Of a stretch of 64,000 nucleotides of DNA, positions 26,597-36,572 are shown one piece after another. The stretch covers positions 1 through 64,000 of the forward strand of contig DATASQ010000016.1 of the NCBI GenBank assembly GCA_036269135.1, written 5' to 3'. Source of the stretch: Palsa-343 sp036269135 (GTDB lineage: Bacteria > Acidobacteriota > Terriglobia > Terriglobales > Acidobacteriaceae). The notes beneath the pieces were generated by a model, which saw only the letters and a list, made by a program, of their open reading frames with translations, had not been told where the DNA came from and did not search any database. The position numbers and the translations under genes were made by a program. Positions within the stretch are counted from its first letter, which is position 1. The number at the start of each line of letters is the position of its first letter.

Positions 26597-27343
26597 TCAG
26601 GAGGTCACTTCCTCGAGCTGTTTGGCATCCATATCGAAGTTCGAATAAACGTGCTGCACGTCGTCGTGCTCTTCGAGGGCTTCGAGGAGGCGAACCATTT
26701 GTCCGACGGCCGAGCCTTCGAGCTTCGTGTAGGTGGAGGCGACCATGGTCACTTCCGACATCACCGTTTCGATTTTCGCATCGCGGACGGCCTGGGCGAC
26801 GGCTTCGAAGGACGAGGGCTCGGTGACGATTTCCCAGGTATCGCCTTCGTCGTTGAGGTCTTCACCGCCGGCTTCGAGGACGATGTTCATCAGCTTCTCT
26901 TCGTCGGCCGCTTCTTTGGGAACGGCGATGATGCCCTTCTTCGAGAACATGAAGCGAACCGAGTTCGGCTCGCCGAGGTTGCCGCCGTGCTTGGCGAAGG
27001 TGTGGCGGATTTCGGAGACCGCGCGGTTGCGGTTGTCGGTGGTGGCCTCAACGATGACGGCCACGCCGCCGGGGCCGTAGCCCTCGAAGGCAATTTCCTC
27101 GTAGGTGGCGCCGGGCAATTCGCCGGTGCCGCGCTGGATGGCGCGCTTGATGTTGTCGTTCGGCATGTTCTCGGCCTTGGCCGCCGCAATGGCGGAGCGG
27201 AGGCGAGGATTGCCGTCGGGATCGCCGCCGGATTTCGCAGCGATGGTAATTTCCTTAATCAGCTGGGTGAAAATCTTGCCGCGCTTGGCGTCGAGCGCCC
27301 CTTTTTTGTGCTTAATCGTCGCCCATTTGGAATGGCCGGACAT
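26597..27343 (-). CDS. YebC/PmpR family regulatory protein
   Basis: 248 residues, the usual family length. The diagnostic N-terminus MSGHSKWATIKHKKGALDAK is followed by FTQLIKEITIAAKSGGDP, MPNDNIKRAIQRGTGE and the central YEEIAFEGYGPGGVAVIVEATTDN. Members are reported both as DNA-binding regulators and as ribosome-associated translation factors, so the exact role is open. It stands alone between the barrel-protein gene and the TonB receptor gene. Cytoplasmic. Confidence 0.95.
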   Translation of the reverse strand: MSGHSKWATIKHKKGALDAKRGKIFTQLIKEITIAAKSGGDPDGNPRLRSAIAAAKAENMPNDNIKRAIQRGTGELPGATYEEIAFEGYGPGGVAVIVEATTDNRNRAVSEIRHTFAKHGGNLGEPNSVRFMFSKKGIIAVPKEAADEEKLMNIVLEAGGEDLNDEGDTWEIVTEPSSFEAVAQAVRDAKIETVMSEVTMVASTYTKLEGSAVGQMVRLLEALEEHDDVQHVYSNFDMDAKQLEEVTS

Positions 27344-27526
27344 GGAAACCTCAAAACGTCGCTTGTATCGCGGGAGATTTGGGGCAAAGGGCCGGAAACA
27401 GAGGTGCTTTCGGGAATGCCCGCAACGGTTGAGTATAGCAGAGCGGGACGGCGCGGAAGGGAGCGCGGCGCAGGCCGCCGAAGCGGCCAGGAGCAGGCTG
27501 CTTTCCGCGGCCGGCCGGGCGGTTGC

Positions 27527-30226
27527 TTAGAAATCGTAGCGAACGGACGCGGTGATCAAGCGGGGCTCGCCCAGGTGGGCGAGGTCGGCCGAACTCTGTC
27601 CGGTAATGCTGCCCGGGCCCAGAGTGGACCAGTAATGCACATCCGTGATGTTGTTGACGGTGAGGAGCCAGGTGGCCAGCTTGCCGAAGACCAGCGCGCT
27701 GTAACGGCCGCCGAGATCGAAGGTGTTGTACTGAGGCACGTAGTAGCTGTTCATGTCGTCTGCCGGACGGCGGCTGACGTGCTGCCAGTCAAAGGTGAAG
27801 AACGCCGTGGAGAGCGCGGGCAACTGATATTCGGCAAGAATGTTCGACTTGTAATCGGGGATGCCGACCAGATTTCTGTTGTTCGTTACGGAGGAGGGGC
27901 AAATGAGCGCCGAGGCCGCCACGCCCGCGGGATCTTTGCAGGCGGCCGAGACATACGGATTGCCGGCGGGCAGAAGAACAAAGGTGTGCGTCAGTTTGGG
28001 ATTGAGCGCGGTGATGCCACCGATGACTCTGAGGCTCCGGGTGACGTTGCCGGAGAGCATGGCTTCCGCCCCGAAGTTAACCTGCTGGCCGATAATCTGG
28101 TCGTTTTCGCAGATATCGCCGGCAGGGAGAGGGGTGCCACCGCAGTTATAGCCGGCGGTGGTGGATGTCTCCTCGACGTCAGCAAAGGGGCGACGGATGC
28201 GGAAGACGTCGGTGGTGAAGTTCATCCGCCTCGACTCCACTTTGTAACCCATCTCCACTTCCGTGCTGCGATAGGGAGGGAGCGCCTGGTTAGCGTTGGC
28301 GACAATCACGCCGGTTGAGTTCGCCGGAGCCGTATCGGGAGCCTGCACGCTGTCAGCGTAAGTTACATAGGCGGTCTGGTTCCGCGCCGGCTTATACATC
28401 ACGCTGCCGGTGGGGCTGGCCGCCTGAGACATATAACCGGGGGTTTCATAGGCGGGACCGCCGGGCGACTTATAGCTGGTGGTCCATGTCCAGTCCTGAC
28501 TGGCCGCCGCTCTGATCAGCCAGCGGGGAGTGAGCGCGATGGTATCGCCGAAATTGAATCCCTGCTGATGAATGCTGCTGGTGACATAGAGGCTGTATTT
28601 GCCGGTGTACGGCGTATAGCCCGGGTTGGCGTCCAGCAACGGGCCGGCGATGTTGGCATGGCAAAGCGTGGGATCGTCCAGAGCGCAGAGGAAAGAGCCG
28701 GGCACCGCGGTTTTCGGATTCCAGCTGGAGAATTTATAGCCGGTGCTGCCGATGACCACCTGGTGAGCGAGGCGGCCGGTCCTGAAGTTTCCCGTGACAT
28801 AACCCAGGTCGCTCTTCACCTGAAAGCGGCCGGAGATGGTTCCCTGAAATATGTTTTCGGCCTCGGTCTGGTAATCGCCCGTGGAGTCAAAGAGCGCGTT
28901 CACGGCGGTGGTGAGGTTGCGGACGCCGATCTGTTGCAGGACGCCCAGCATCAGGCGCCAGTTGGGGCCGAACTCATGCGAGGCGCGCACCTCGCCAATC
29001 TGGTTATTCGTGCTGGAGCCCAGGAAGCGCTGTCCATAGCCCTGGCGCGCCGGGTCGGGAGCATTCACGGGCAGTTCGGAAAAACACTTTGACTTGTACG
29101 TCGTCGTGCAGACGGCGGTGGGATTGAGGGTCGGATTGTAGGAGAACCAGCCCGGGTACCCATGCTGGTAGAGGTTGTAGTAGTTGTAACTACCGCCGAC
29201 GGTGGTGTGGGCGAAGGGGCGGAGATCGAAGTTTCCGGCGGCGAGCTGGCGGCGCAGCTGGCTGTTGGTGACGTAGCCGGTGCCGTCGCCCAGAAGCAGG
29301 TTGATGCGATAGCCGAAGATTTTGTTCGGGCCCAGACGTCCGCCCAGATCGGCGTGACCGGTGACAACGCTGCGGCCTTCATATTCGACCTCGGCCTCGC
29401 GCAGCGGCTCCTCGGTAGGCGTTTTGGAGACGAAGTTGAAGGTGCCGGAAGGATTCGAGGGGCCATACATGGAGCCGCCCACACCGCTGAGAACTTCGAT
29501 CTGCTTGTACTCTTCCAGCGCGAAGGGCACGGTGACGGCAAAACCCATTCCGTCCATGCGGTCGCCCTGCATATTCGTTCCCTGCATGCCGCGGGTTTCG
29601 GGGCGGAGAATCTCGGGCCCCTGCATCTCCTGAAAAGAAACCAGGGGCAGGTATTTGGCGACTTCCTTGAAGTTTCTGGACATGGTGTCGGCAATCAACT
29701 GGCGCGAGATCACGTTGATCGTGTAAGGCAGGTTGACGATGGGCGTGGCGCCGAAGGGCGTGGCCGGGCTCAGGGTATCCACGCGGTAGGCATTCTCAAA
29801 GGATCCGGCGGTGACGGTGACGCTCTGCGTCCTGCCGGCGACGGTGAGGGCAATCCGGGTATCGACCGACTGGCCCGCGGCGACATTGAGCGGCCCGGCG
29901 GCGCCGGCTTCGAAGCCATTGGCATGAACCTCGATGCTGTAGCTGCCGGGGGTCAGCGAGTCAAACCGATAGACGCCCTGGCCGTCGGTGGTGCTGGTGA
30001 GGGAACGGCGGGTTCGCTGGTTTGTGAGCGTGACGGTTGCATTTGCCACGACTGCCCCGCTGGGATCGGTGACCACGCCTTTGACCCGCGCCGATTGAGC
30101 GAAAACGGGCAGCGCGGTCAGGGAGAAAACGATGGCCAGTCCGAGCCACTTCGTCCAGACAGGAAGGGCTTTGCGGCGATGGAACGGCAACTGCAAATCG
30201 ATTAAAGAGGACGAGATAAAAGACAC
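27527..30226 (-). CDS. TonB-dependent receptor, siderophore type with carboxypeptidase-regulatory-like domain
   Basis: 899 residues. Signal peptide (hydrophobic stretch LGLAIVFSLTALPVFA). Then a carboxypeptidase-regulatory-like beta domain (ARVKGVVTDPSGAVVANATV, about 47-130), a plug (PIVNLPYTINVISRQLIADT; YGPSNPSGTFNFVSKTP) and a 22-strand barrel ending in SVRYDF. The plug resembles ferric-siderophore receptors (FhuE/FpvA group). Ligand unknown. The GTG start at 30226 follows AGGAG. No riboswitch was recognised upstream, and no exbBD/tonB is near. Confidence 0.88.
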   Translation of the reverse strand: MSFISSSLIDLQLPFHRRKALPVWTKWLGLAIVFSLTALPVFAQSARVKGVVTDPSGAVVANATVTLTNQRTRRSLTSTTDGQGVYRFDSLTPGSYSIEVHANGFEAGAAGPLNVAAGQSVDTRIALTVAGRTQSVTVTAGSFENAYRVDTLSPATPFGATPIVNLPYTINVISRQLIADTMSRNFKEVAKYLPLVSFQEMQGPEILRPETRGMQGTNMQGDRMDGMGFAVTVPFALEEYKQIEVLSGVGGSMYGPSNPSGTFNFVSKTPTEEPLREAEVEYEGRSVVTGHADLGGRLGPNKIFGYRINLLLGDGTGYVTNSQLRRQLAAGNFDLRPFAHTTVGGSYNYYNLYQHGYPGWFSYNPTLNPTAVCTTTYKSKCFSELPVNAPDPARQGYGQRFLGSSTNNQIGEVRASHEFGPNWRLMLGVLQQIGVRNLTTAVNALFDSTGDYQTEAENIFQGTISGRFQVKSDLGYVTGNFRTGRLAHQVVIGSTGYKFSSWNPKTAVPGSFLCALDDPTLCHANIAGPLLDANPGYTPYTGKYSLYVTSSIHQQGFNFGDTIALTPRWLIRAAASQDWTWTTSYKSPGGPAYETPGYMSQAASPTGSVMYKPARNQTAYVTYADSVQAPDTAPANSTGVIVANANQALPPYRSTEVEMGYKVESRRMNFTTDVFRIRRPFADVEETSTTAGYNCGGTPLPAGDICENDQIIGQQVNFGAEAMLSGNVTRSLRVIGGITALNPKLTHTFVLLPAGNPYVSAACKDPAGVAASALICPSSVTNNRNLVGIPDYKSNILAEYQLPALSTAFFTFDWQHVSRRPADDMNSYYVPQYNTFDLGGRYSALVFGKLATWLLTVNNITDVHYWSTLGPGSITGQSSADLAHLGEPRLITASVRYDF

Positions 30227-30720
30227 CGGATTCTCCTGAAAATGGCGGCGTTACGCGTGCTTATGCACACGGAAATCGGGTCTCTCGCGGTGGGGCGAGT
30301 CGACCGGATGCCCATGGGTTGCCGGGATTAATTGACGGCCGGCGCAGGTGCACCGCCAACGCAGAATTTGGGGACTACTCCGCAAGGACTGGGTCACGCA
30401 CATTCAAATCGAGTCGAAACCTGTTGATCGTTTGCCGGGTGGGGCGGGGAAAAAATCGAACGGAGCGCAGAGCGCTCGAAGCCAGAGCGCTTCCCTTCAA
30501 TTCTTGCACAATTCTGGCCGTTTCAGTACGGATGGAATCGTTTCCTGTAACGCATGCGGACGGGCAGGAGGCCGCCGATGACCGTGGAACGGGCTCTGGG
30601 CGGGCTCTTATGCGGCGTTAGAAGCGCGGCCTGAGATGGGATGACTGAGCAGACGGACGGCTGGTTGGGCGACCGAATCGATGCGGCTCCGGCGAGCCCT
30701 GTGAAGCACAATCGGCGCGT
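30227..30720. other. Long intergenic region between divergent TonB-receptor and padR genes
   Basis: About 490 bp with no credible coding sequence on either strand. It must hold the promoter of the TonB receptor (minus) and part of the padR promoter (plus). I see short self-complementary AGCGCT motifs at about 30466-30490 but no RNA-like fold or riboswitch consensus. Confidence 0.5.
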
Positions 30721-30743
30721 CACCTATTGACATTCTATAGGTG
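30721..30743. promoter_or_regulatory. Inverted repeat, candidate PadR operator
   Basis: CACCTAT (30721-30727) and ATAGGTG (30737-30743) are exact inverted repeats separated by TGACATTCT. The dyad overlaps a TTGACA (30727-30732) that could be the -35 hexamer. It is 40 bp upstream of the padR start, so autorepression of padR and the downstream permeases is likely by analogy with other PadR systems. Confidence 0.55.
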
Positions 30744-30782
30744 GGAGCGGCATGCTCGTACAGAGATTCGACAGGAGTCCGG

Positions 30783-31121
30783 ATGAGTGACAATTCGACC
30801 AACCTGCTGCAGGGGACGCTGGACCTGCTGATCCTGCAGGCGATTGGGGACGCGGAGTTCCATGGACTGGGGGTGTCGCGGCGGATCGAGCAGATTACGC
30901 GCGGGACGTTCCAGGTGAAGCCGGGGTCGCTGTTTCCGGCGCTGCACCGGATGGAGGAGGCGGGATGGCTGAGCTCGTTCTGGGGCGAGTCAGAAAATAA
31001 CCGGCGGGCGAAGTTCTACCGGCTGACCAAAACCGGCAGGAACCAGCTGGAGACGGAAAAAGACGAGTGGACGCGGATTGCCATGGCGATGCGGCACGCG
31101 CTCGCCGCGAATGAGAGGTGA
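30783..31121 (+). CDS. PadR family transcriptional regulator
   Basis: 112 residues from the ATG at 30783 (AGGAG at 30772-30776), which matches the conserved family start. The winged-helix is plain: LLQGTLDLLILQAI, then HGLGVSRRIEQIT, VKPGSLFPALHRMEEAGWL and the wing NNRRAKFYRLTKTGRNQL. The C-terminal helix serves dimerisation. In acidobacteria PadR genes of this type precede ADOP permeases, as here: the permease ATG follows after 3 bp. The ligand is unknown. Confidence 0.93.
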   Translation: MSDNSTNLLQGTLDLLILQAIGDAEFHGLGVSRRIEQITRGTFQVKPGSLFPALHRMEEAGWLSSFWGESENNRRAKFYRLTKTGRNQLETEKDEWTRIAMAMRHALAANER

Positions 31122-31124
31122 GCC

Positions 31125-33779
31125 ATGCGAATCGTTCGCCGGATCGGCTGGGTGCTGCGGAATTTCTTTCGCAGGCATGAGGTGGATGACAATCTCGATG
31201 AAGAACTGCGCGCCAATGTTCAGATCCTGATCGATGAAAAGATCGCCGCCGGTCTGCCTGCGTCCGAGGCGCGGCGGAGGGCTCTGGCGGAGTTCGGCGG
31301 CCTTGAGCCGGTTCGCCAGGCGGTCCGCGAGCATCGCGCGGGATCGGGGATCGAACGGCTGGCGCAGGATATTCGCTACAGCCTTCGCCAGATGCGGCGC
31401 TACCCGGGGTTCGCCACCACCGTGGTGCTCACGCTGGCGCTTTCCGTCGGCGCCAACACGGCGATCTTCTCGGTGGTGAATGCGCTGCTGCTGCGGAGCC
31501 TGCCATATCCCAACCCGCAGCGGCTCGGCACCATCTTCACGCGCATCGCGGGCGCGCATCCTTCGTGGGAGCGCCACCACATCAATGGCGAGCAGTGGGA
31601 TCTGCTGCGTAATAACGTTCCGGCTCTGCTGCCGGCGATCTCGGGGATTCGGCCGGCGGGGGTGAATCTTCAGGCCGGAGCGCATGTCGCGTATCTGCAC
31701 GCGGCGCGGATTTCGGCCCACTATCTCGATGTTCTGGAGATCCATCCCCTGCTCGGCCGCAATTTCACGGAACTGGAGGACCATCCTGGGGGACCGAAGG
31801 TGGTCGTGATCAGCTACGGGCTGTGGCGGACGACGTTCAATGCAAATCCCGGGATTATCGGGCAGGCGATTTTGCTGAAGGGGGAGCCGACCACGGTGAT
31901 CGGCGTGCTTCCCGAGGGGACGGTTACGCCGCAGAGCGCGGATCTTTACACGCCGATCCAGGCGGCGCAAAAAGGGGAAGGCGGCGGCACCAACTTTATC
32001 GATATCGTTCGGCTCCGGGATGGAGCCACATGGGAGCAGGCCGATGCGGAGATCAATCGCGCCTGGTCGCTGCGGGCTCATCCTTACGAACTCGCCGACA
32101 ATCCCGGCGCTCAGGTGTCGTACTCCGTGGTTCCGCTGCAAAAGGGGGAGACGGCGGTACTGCGTCCGCAGGTGCTGGCGCTGATGCTGGCGGCCGGCTT
32201 CATTCTGCTGATCGCCTGCGCGAATCTGGCCGGCCTGACGCTGGTTCGGGTTCTGCGGCGGACGCCGGAGATTGCCACGCGGATGGCGCTGGGCGCGTCG
32301 CGCTGGCGGATTGAGAAGCAGCTCTGGGTGGAGAACCTTTTGCTGGCGGCGGCGGGCGGCATTGCCGGAGCTGGTGTGGGGTATCTTGCGCTGCGCGGGC
32401 TGCTCCAGCTACTGCCTGCGCATCTTCTGCCGGTGGCGGCGGTGCCTCTGGATGGCCGCGTGCTCACCTTCACGCTGGTGGTTTCGGCGCTCACCAGCGT
32501 GCTGTTCGGCATGCTGCCGGCGCTGGTCACGCGGCGTTTCGACCTGCGGTCGGCCATGGGCAGCCGCACGACTTCGGGCGGTGGACATCTGCGGATCCGC
32601 CAGATTCTGATCGCCGGCGAGGTAGCGCTGACCGTGGTGCTGCTGGCGGCGTCGGGCCTGCTGGTGCGCAGCCTCATCCATCTGCAGACGCTGCCGCCCG
32701 GCTTCAATCCCGACGGCGTGATGACGGCGACCGCCTCGCTGGACAGCGCGCGCTACTACGATCCCGCCGCGTTTCGCACGCTGCTGGACGAGAGCACCGA
32801 GGCGATGCGCCGGATTCCGGGCGTGGAGAGCGCGGCGGTGGGGCTGAGCCTGCCGTACGAGCGATCGCTGATTATGGGCGGGATCCAGTTCAGCGGCAAA
32901 GAAGCGGGCCAGACGGGCATGGCGGATCAGGTTTACGTGACCCCTGGCTATTTCTCGACGCTGCAGATTCCGCTGCTGGAGGGCCGCACTTTCACGTCGG
33001 GCGACGGGCCCACCGCGCAGAAGGTGGCCATCGTCAACCGGCTCTTCGTGCGGCAGTATTTCCACGGCGACGACGCCGTGGGGCGCATGCTGAACAAGGA
33101 CACGCGCATCGTTGGCGTGGTGGAGGACGTTGCCATGGCGCCGGGCATCGATGCCATCGCGCCCATCACCGGCGAGGCCACGCTGTACATCCCGGCAGCG
33201 CAGGTGGAAGCGCCGCTGCTTTCGGTGGTACACGCCTGGTTCCAGCCCAGCTGGATTGTGCGCACGGCGGCGCCGGTGACGGGCCTCACGGAGCAGATGC
33301 AGCACGCGCTTGCCGATGCCGATCCTGGACTGCCCATCTCCGGCTTCTACAGCATGCGGGACGTGCTGGCGAAGACGCTGGCCACGCAGCGCCTGGAAGT
33401 GGCTCTGCTGGTCGTGCTGGCCGGCCTTGCGCTGCTGCTGAGCGGCATCGGCATTTTCGCGCTGGTGGCGAGCCTGGTGACGCAGAAGACGCGCGAGATC
33501 GGCATTCGTCTGGCGCTTGGCTCGACGACGGGACAGGCGATGCTGCACACCGGGGCTCCGGGGCTGCGGGCTTCCATGGTTGGGCTGGTCGCCGGGCTGA
33601 TTCTTTGCGGAGGCGCGCTGCGGGCGATGCAGAGCGTGATCTATGGCGTGGGCGTCTACGACCTTCCCACGGTGCTTACCGTGATTCTGACGCTCGCCTC
33701 GGTCAGCGTGCTGGCCACCTTGATTCCGGCCTTGCGGGTTGCGGGCATCGATCCCGCCACTACTCTGCGGGAGGAATGA
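31125..33779 (+). CDS. ADOP-type duplicated ABC transporter permease (MacB/FtsX fold), first copy
   Basis: 884 residues. The N-terminal 'permease prefix' (DDNLDEELRANVQILIDEKI, SEARRRALAEFGG) is followed by FRxxL-type IRYSLRQMRRYPGFATTVVL and the first TM. A large periplasmic MacB-like domain comes next, with three TMs, a second periplasmic domain and a final TM block. This gives two tandem FtsX/MacB permease units in one chain. No ATPase gene is adjacent, as is usual for these acidobacterial proteins, so an ATPase from elsewhere must be used if it transports. The ATGA overlap at 33776 couples it to the next permease. Confidence 0.92.
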   Translation: MRIVRRIGWVLRNFFRRHEVDDNLDEELRANVQILIDEKIAAGLPASEARRRALAEFGGLEPVRQAVREHRAGSGIERLAQDIRYSLRQMRRYPGFATTVVLTLALSVGANTAIFSVVNALLLRSLPYPNPQRLGTIFTRIAGAHPSWERHHINGEQWDLLRNNVPALLPAISGIRPAGVNLQAGAHVAYLHAARISAHYLDVLEIHPLLGRNFTELEDHPGGPKVVVISYGLWRTTFNANPGIIGQAILLKGEPTTVIGVLPEGTVTPQSADLYTPIQAAQKGEGGGTNFIDIVRLRDGATWEQADAEINRAWSLRAHPYELADNPGAQVSYSVVPLQKGETAVLRPQVLALMLAAGFILLIACANLAGLTLVRVLRRTPEIATRMALGASRWRIEKQLWVENLLLAAAGGIAGAGVGYLALRGLLQLLPAHLLPVAAVPLDGRVLTFTLVVSALTSVLFGMLPALVTRRFDLRSAMGSRTTSGGGHLRIRQILIAGEVALTVVLLAASGLLVRSLIHLQTLPPGFNPDGVMTATASLDSARYYDPAAFRTLLDESTEAMRRIPGVESAAVGLSLPYERSLIMGGIQFSGKEAGQTGMADQVYVTPGYFSTLQIPLLEGRTFTSGDGPTAQKVAIVNRLFVRQYFHGDDAVGRMLNKDTRIVGVVEDVAMAPGIDAIAPITGEATLYIPAAQVEAPLLSVVHAWFQPSWIVRTAAPVTGLTEQMQHALADADPGLPISGFYSMRDVLAKTLATQRLEVALLVVLAGLALLLSGIGIFALVASLVTQKTREIGIRLALGSTTGQAMLHTGAPGLRASMVGLVAGLILCGGALRAMQSVIYGVGVYDLPTVLTVILTLASVSVLATLIPALRVAGIDPATTLREE

Positions 33780-36517
33780 GCGAGATGAGCATCGTGTCGC
33801 GGCTGCGGGCCACGCTGCGCAACTGGATGCACCGGCAGCGGGTGGACGATGAGCTGGACGAGGAAGTACGCGCGTATGCCGCTCTTGTCGCCGAGGAGAA
33901 GGCGGCTCGCGGGATGCCGGCTGGGGAGGCGCGGCGGCGGGCGCTTGCGGAGATGGGGGGGACGGAAGCGGTGAAAGAGGCGGTGCGCGCGGCGCGGGCG
34001 GGTACGCAGATGGAACTGCTCTGGCAGGATTTTCGCTATGGGCTGCGGCAACTACGGCGGAATCCGGCGTTCACGTGGACGGCGATTCTGACGCTGGGGC
34101 TGGGGATTGGCGCGACCACGTCGATTTTCTCAGTGGTGTATTGCCTGCTGTTGCGGCCTTTGCCCTACGCGGAGGCGGGACGGCTGGCGTCGATTGCGCT
34201 GCTGCCGTCGCCGGATTTTGTGGCGGCGCGGGAGAATCTGCACTCGTTCGCGGGACTGGCGGGGTACGACGAGGGCAGTGACAACCTGACCGGCGTGGGG
34301 GCGCCGGTGCGGGTGACGCGGGCGGGGGTGACGGCGAATCTTTTGCCGATGCTGGGCGTGCAGGCACAGAGGGGACGGGTTTTTTCTGCGCGCGACGATC
34401 GGCCGGGCGGACCGCCGGTGATCGTGCTGAGCCACCGGCTGTGGCAGAGCCAGTTTGGCGGGGATCGGTCGGTTGTGGGCCGGGCGGTGACGATTAATGG
34501 CGTGCGGCAGACGATTATCGGCGTGCTGCCGGCGCACTTCAGCTTTCCCGATGCGGGCCTCGAGCCGGACTATTACGCGCCGGCGGATCTGAACGCGGCG
34601 ACGACCTTTGCAGTGACGACGCCGGTCGAGTGGATTCGCGTGATTGGGAAGCTGCGGCCGGGTGTGACCGTCGAAGCGGCGCAGGCGGAGGTGAAGGCCT
34701 ACTTTCAGGCGCGGGCGCACACGTATCCCGCGGCGTTCTGGCCGTGGGCGGAGCATCGCGAGGTGGTGGTTGAGAGCCTGCAACGGCATTTGACCGGGGA
34801 CCAGCGCCAGCCGCTGTGGGTTCTGCTGGCGTGCGTGGGAGCGGTGCTGCTGATTGCGTGCGCAAACGTCGCGAACCTGCAGCTGGCGCGGGCGGTGGCG
34901 CGGCGGCAGGAGACGGCGATTCGGGGGGCGCTGGGGGCGTCGCGGACACGGCTGGTGCGGCAGTTTCTGGTGGAAGGGTTGACGCTGTCGCTGGCGGCCG
35001 CGGGGCTGGGGCTGGCGATCGCGGGGAGCGCGGCGGGGTTGATCCGGCATGTCTCGGCGCCCGGCGCGGTGGGGATGGCGGCCGAATGGCTGCGTGTGCC
35101 GCTGGGGAAGGCCGGGGGGGCGGTGCAGGTGGATGGATGGGTGTTCGCGTTTGCGGGCGGACTGGCGCTGATGACGACGGTGCTGTTTGGGCTGATGCCC
35201 GCGCTGGGCGCGACCGGCAACGCGCTGCGCCGGGACCTGAAGACGGCGGGGCTCCGCGTGAGCGCGGGCCGGGAACAGCGGAAGCCGCGGAGCGGACTGC
35301 TGATTGCGGAAGTGGGACTGGCGGTAGCGCTGCTGGCCTCGGCGGGGCTGCTGGTGCGCAGCTTTGCGAACGTGATGCGCTACGATTCGGGCTTCGATCC
35401 TTCGCACACGCTGACCGCGATGACGCTGCTGGGCGATCAGGAGTCGTCGCAGGAGCATACGCGAGCATTCATCGAGCAGGTGGTGACGCGGCTGCGGGCT
35501 CTGCCGGGCGTGGAAGCGGCGGCGGTGACCAGCACGCTGCCGGTGCAGCCGATTGCGATGACTCCTCAGATTTTTCCGGCTCAGGGCGCGATTCCGCCGG
35601 TTGGAAACTGGCTGACGACGCCGAGCGTCGGAACGGCGCAGACGACGTCGGTTACGCCGGACTATTTTCGCGCGGTGGGCACGCCGGTTCTGCGCGGCAG
35701 AGCGTTCAACCGGGGCGACGGGCCGCATGCGCCGCGGGTGGCGATTGTGAATCAGGCGTTCGCCAAGCGGTTTCTCGATGGAGAGGCGCTGGGGAAGGCC
35801 TTCCGCACGAACCTGTGGCAGGGGCCGTTCCACTACACGGTGGTCACGGTGGTGGGCGTGGTGCCGGATGTGCGGCACGGGAGTGCGGAGCACGTTCCCT
35901 TGTCCAATGCGGGCCCGGGAAGCCTGGAAGATCGGCCGGAGCCGGAGGCGTTTCTGCCGGAGAGCCAGATGCCCAACGGCAACGTCAATCTGGTTCTGAG
36001 AACCTCGGTGGATCCGGCTTCGCTGAGCGAAGCGGTGCGGCGAGCGGTGGCCGAGATCGATCCTGCGCAGCCGCTTTTCGATGTGGAGACGATGGAGGAG
36101 CGGGTAGCGGACACTGTGGCGCAGCGCCGGCTGGTGATGCTGTTGACGGTTTGCTTTGCCGGGCTGGCGGTGGTGCTGGCGGGCGTGGGCGTTTATGGAG
36201 TGTTTGCCTACTCGGTGAGCCAGCGGCGGCAGGAGATGGGGATTCGTTTGGCGCTGGGCGCGTCGCGGGGGCGGGTGGTGCGGCTGATCGTTGTGCAGGC
36301 GGCGCGGCTGATTGTGGCCGGAGGAGCGCTGGGGATGGGGGCGGCTCTGCTGCTGAGCCGGTTGCTGGCCAACATGCTGGTGGGCGTGTCGGCGCACGAT
36401 GCGGTTTCATTTCTGGCGGCGTGCGGGTTGATGATGGCGATTGCGATCGTGGCCAGCGCGATTCCCGCGGCGGCGGCCGGACACACGGATTTGATTGCGG
36501 CGCTGCGCGCCGAATAG
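33776..36517 (+). CDS. ADOP-type duplicated ABC transporter permease (MacB/FtsX fold), second copy
   Basis: 913 residues from the ATG at 33776, which overlaps the stop of the first permease; ATG at 33785 is an alternative. Same architecture: permease prefix (RVDDELDEEVRAYAALVAEE, EARRRALAEMGG), WQDFRYGLRQLRRNPAFTWT, MacB periplasmic domain, ARRQETAIRGALGASRTRL, second duplicated unit, final RRQEMGIRLALGASRGRVVR. Divergence from the first copy suggests an old duplication, and the two may form a heterodimer. The strong GC bias gives long spurious antisense frames here. Confidence 0.92.
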   Translation: MSEMSIVSRLRATLRNWMHRQRVDDELDEEVRAYAALVAEEKAARGMPAGEARRRALAEMGGTEAVKEAVRAARAGTQMELLWQDFRYGLRQLRRNPAFTWTAILTLGLGIGATTSIFSVVYCLLLRPLPYAEAGRLASIALLPSPDFVAARENLHSFAGLAGYDEGSDNLTGVGAPVRVTRAGVTANLLPMLGVQAQRGRVFSARDDRPGGPPVIVLSHRLWQSQFGGDRSVVGRAVTINGVRQTIIGVLPAHFSFPDAGLEPDYYAPADLNAATTFAVTTPVEWIRVIGKLRPGVTVEAAQAEVKAYFQARAHTYPAAFWPWAEHREVVVESLQRHLTGDQRQPLWVLLACVGAVLLIACANVANLQLARAVARRQETAIRGALGASRTRLVRQFLVEGLTLSLAAAGLGLAIAGSAAGLIRHVSAPGAVGMAAEWLRVPLGKAGGAVQVDGWVFAFAGGLALMTTVLFGLMPALGATGNALRRDLKTAGLRVSAGREQRKPRSGLLIAEVGLAVALLASAGLLVRSFANVMRYDSGFDPSHTLTAMTLLGDQESSQEHTRAFIEQVVTRLRALPGVEAAAVTSTLPVQPIAMTPQIFPAQGAIPPVGNWLTTPSVGTAQTTSVTPDYFRAVGTPVLRGRAFNRGDGPHAPRVAIVNQAFAKRFLDGEALGKAFRTNLWQGPFHYTVVTVVGVVPDVRHGSAEHVPLSNAGPGSLEDRPEPEAFLPESQMPNGNVNLVLRTSVDPASLSEAVRRAVAEIDPAQPLFDVETMEERVADTVAQRRLVMLLTVCFAGLAVVLAGVGVYGVFAYSVSQRRQEMGIRLALGASRGRVVRLIVVQAARLIVAGGALGMGAALLLSRLLANMLVGVSAHDAVSFLAACGLMMAIAIVASAIPAAAAGHTDLIAALRAE

Positions 36518-36572
36518 GCGGCGGAGGCCCGGTTTTGCTCTGGACCGTCCATTCAGGCTAAAGTCTTAACAG

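Noticed and set aside
26651..28318. 555-codon plus-strand frame spanning yebC and the end of the TonB receptor gene
   Set aside because: It crosses two well-supported minus-strand genes and an intergenic gap, and has no recognisable domain.
30227..30782. Riboswitch or small RNA in the long gap before padR
   Set aside because: No conserved core of cobalamin, TPP, FMN, SAM or other classes was recognised, and no strong terminator-like hairpin.
34130..36397. 755-codon open frame antisense to the second ADOP permease, plus long overlapping frames at 34816-36561
   Set aside because: The protein is an extreme Arg/His/Pro-rich composition typical of GC-rich antisense shadows, while the sense strand encodes a full, conserved permease.
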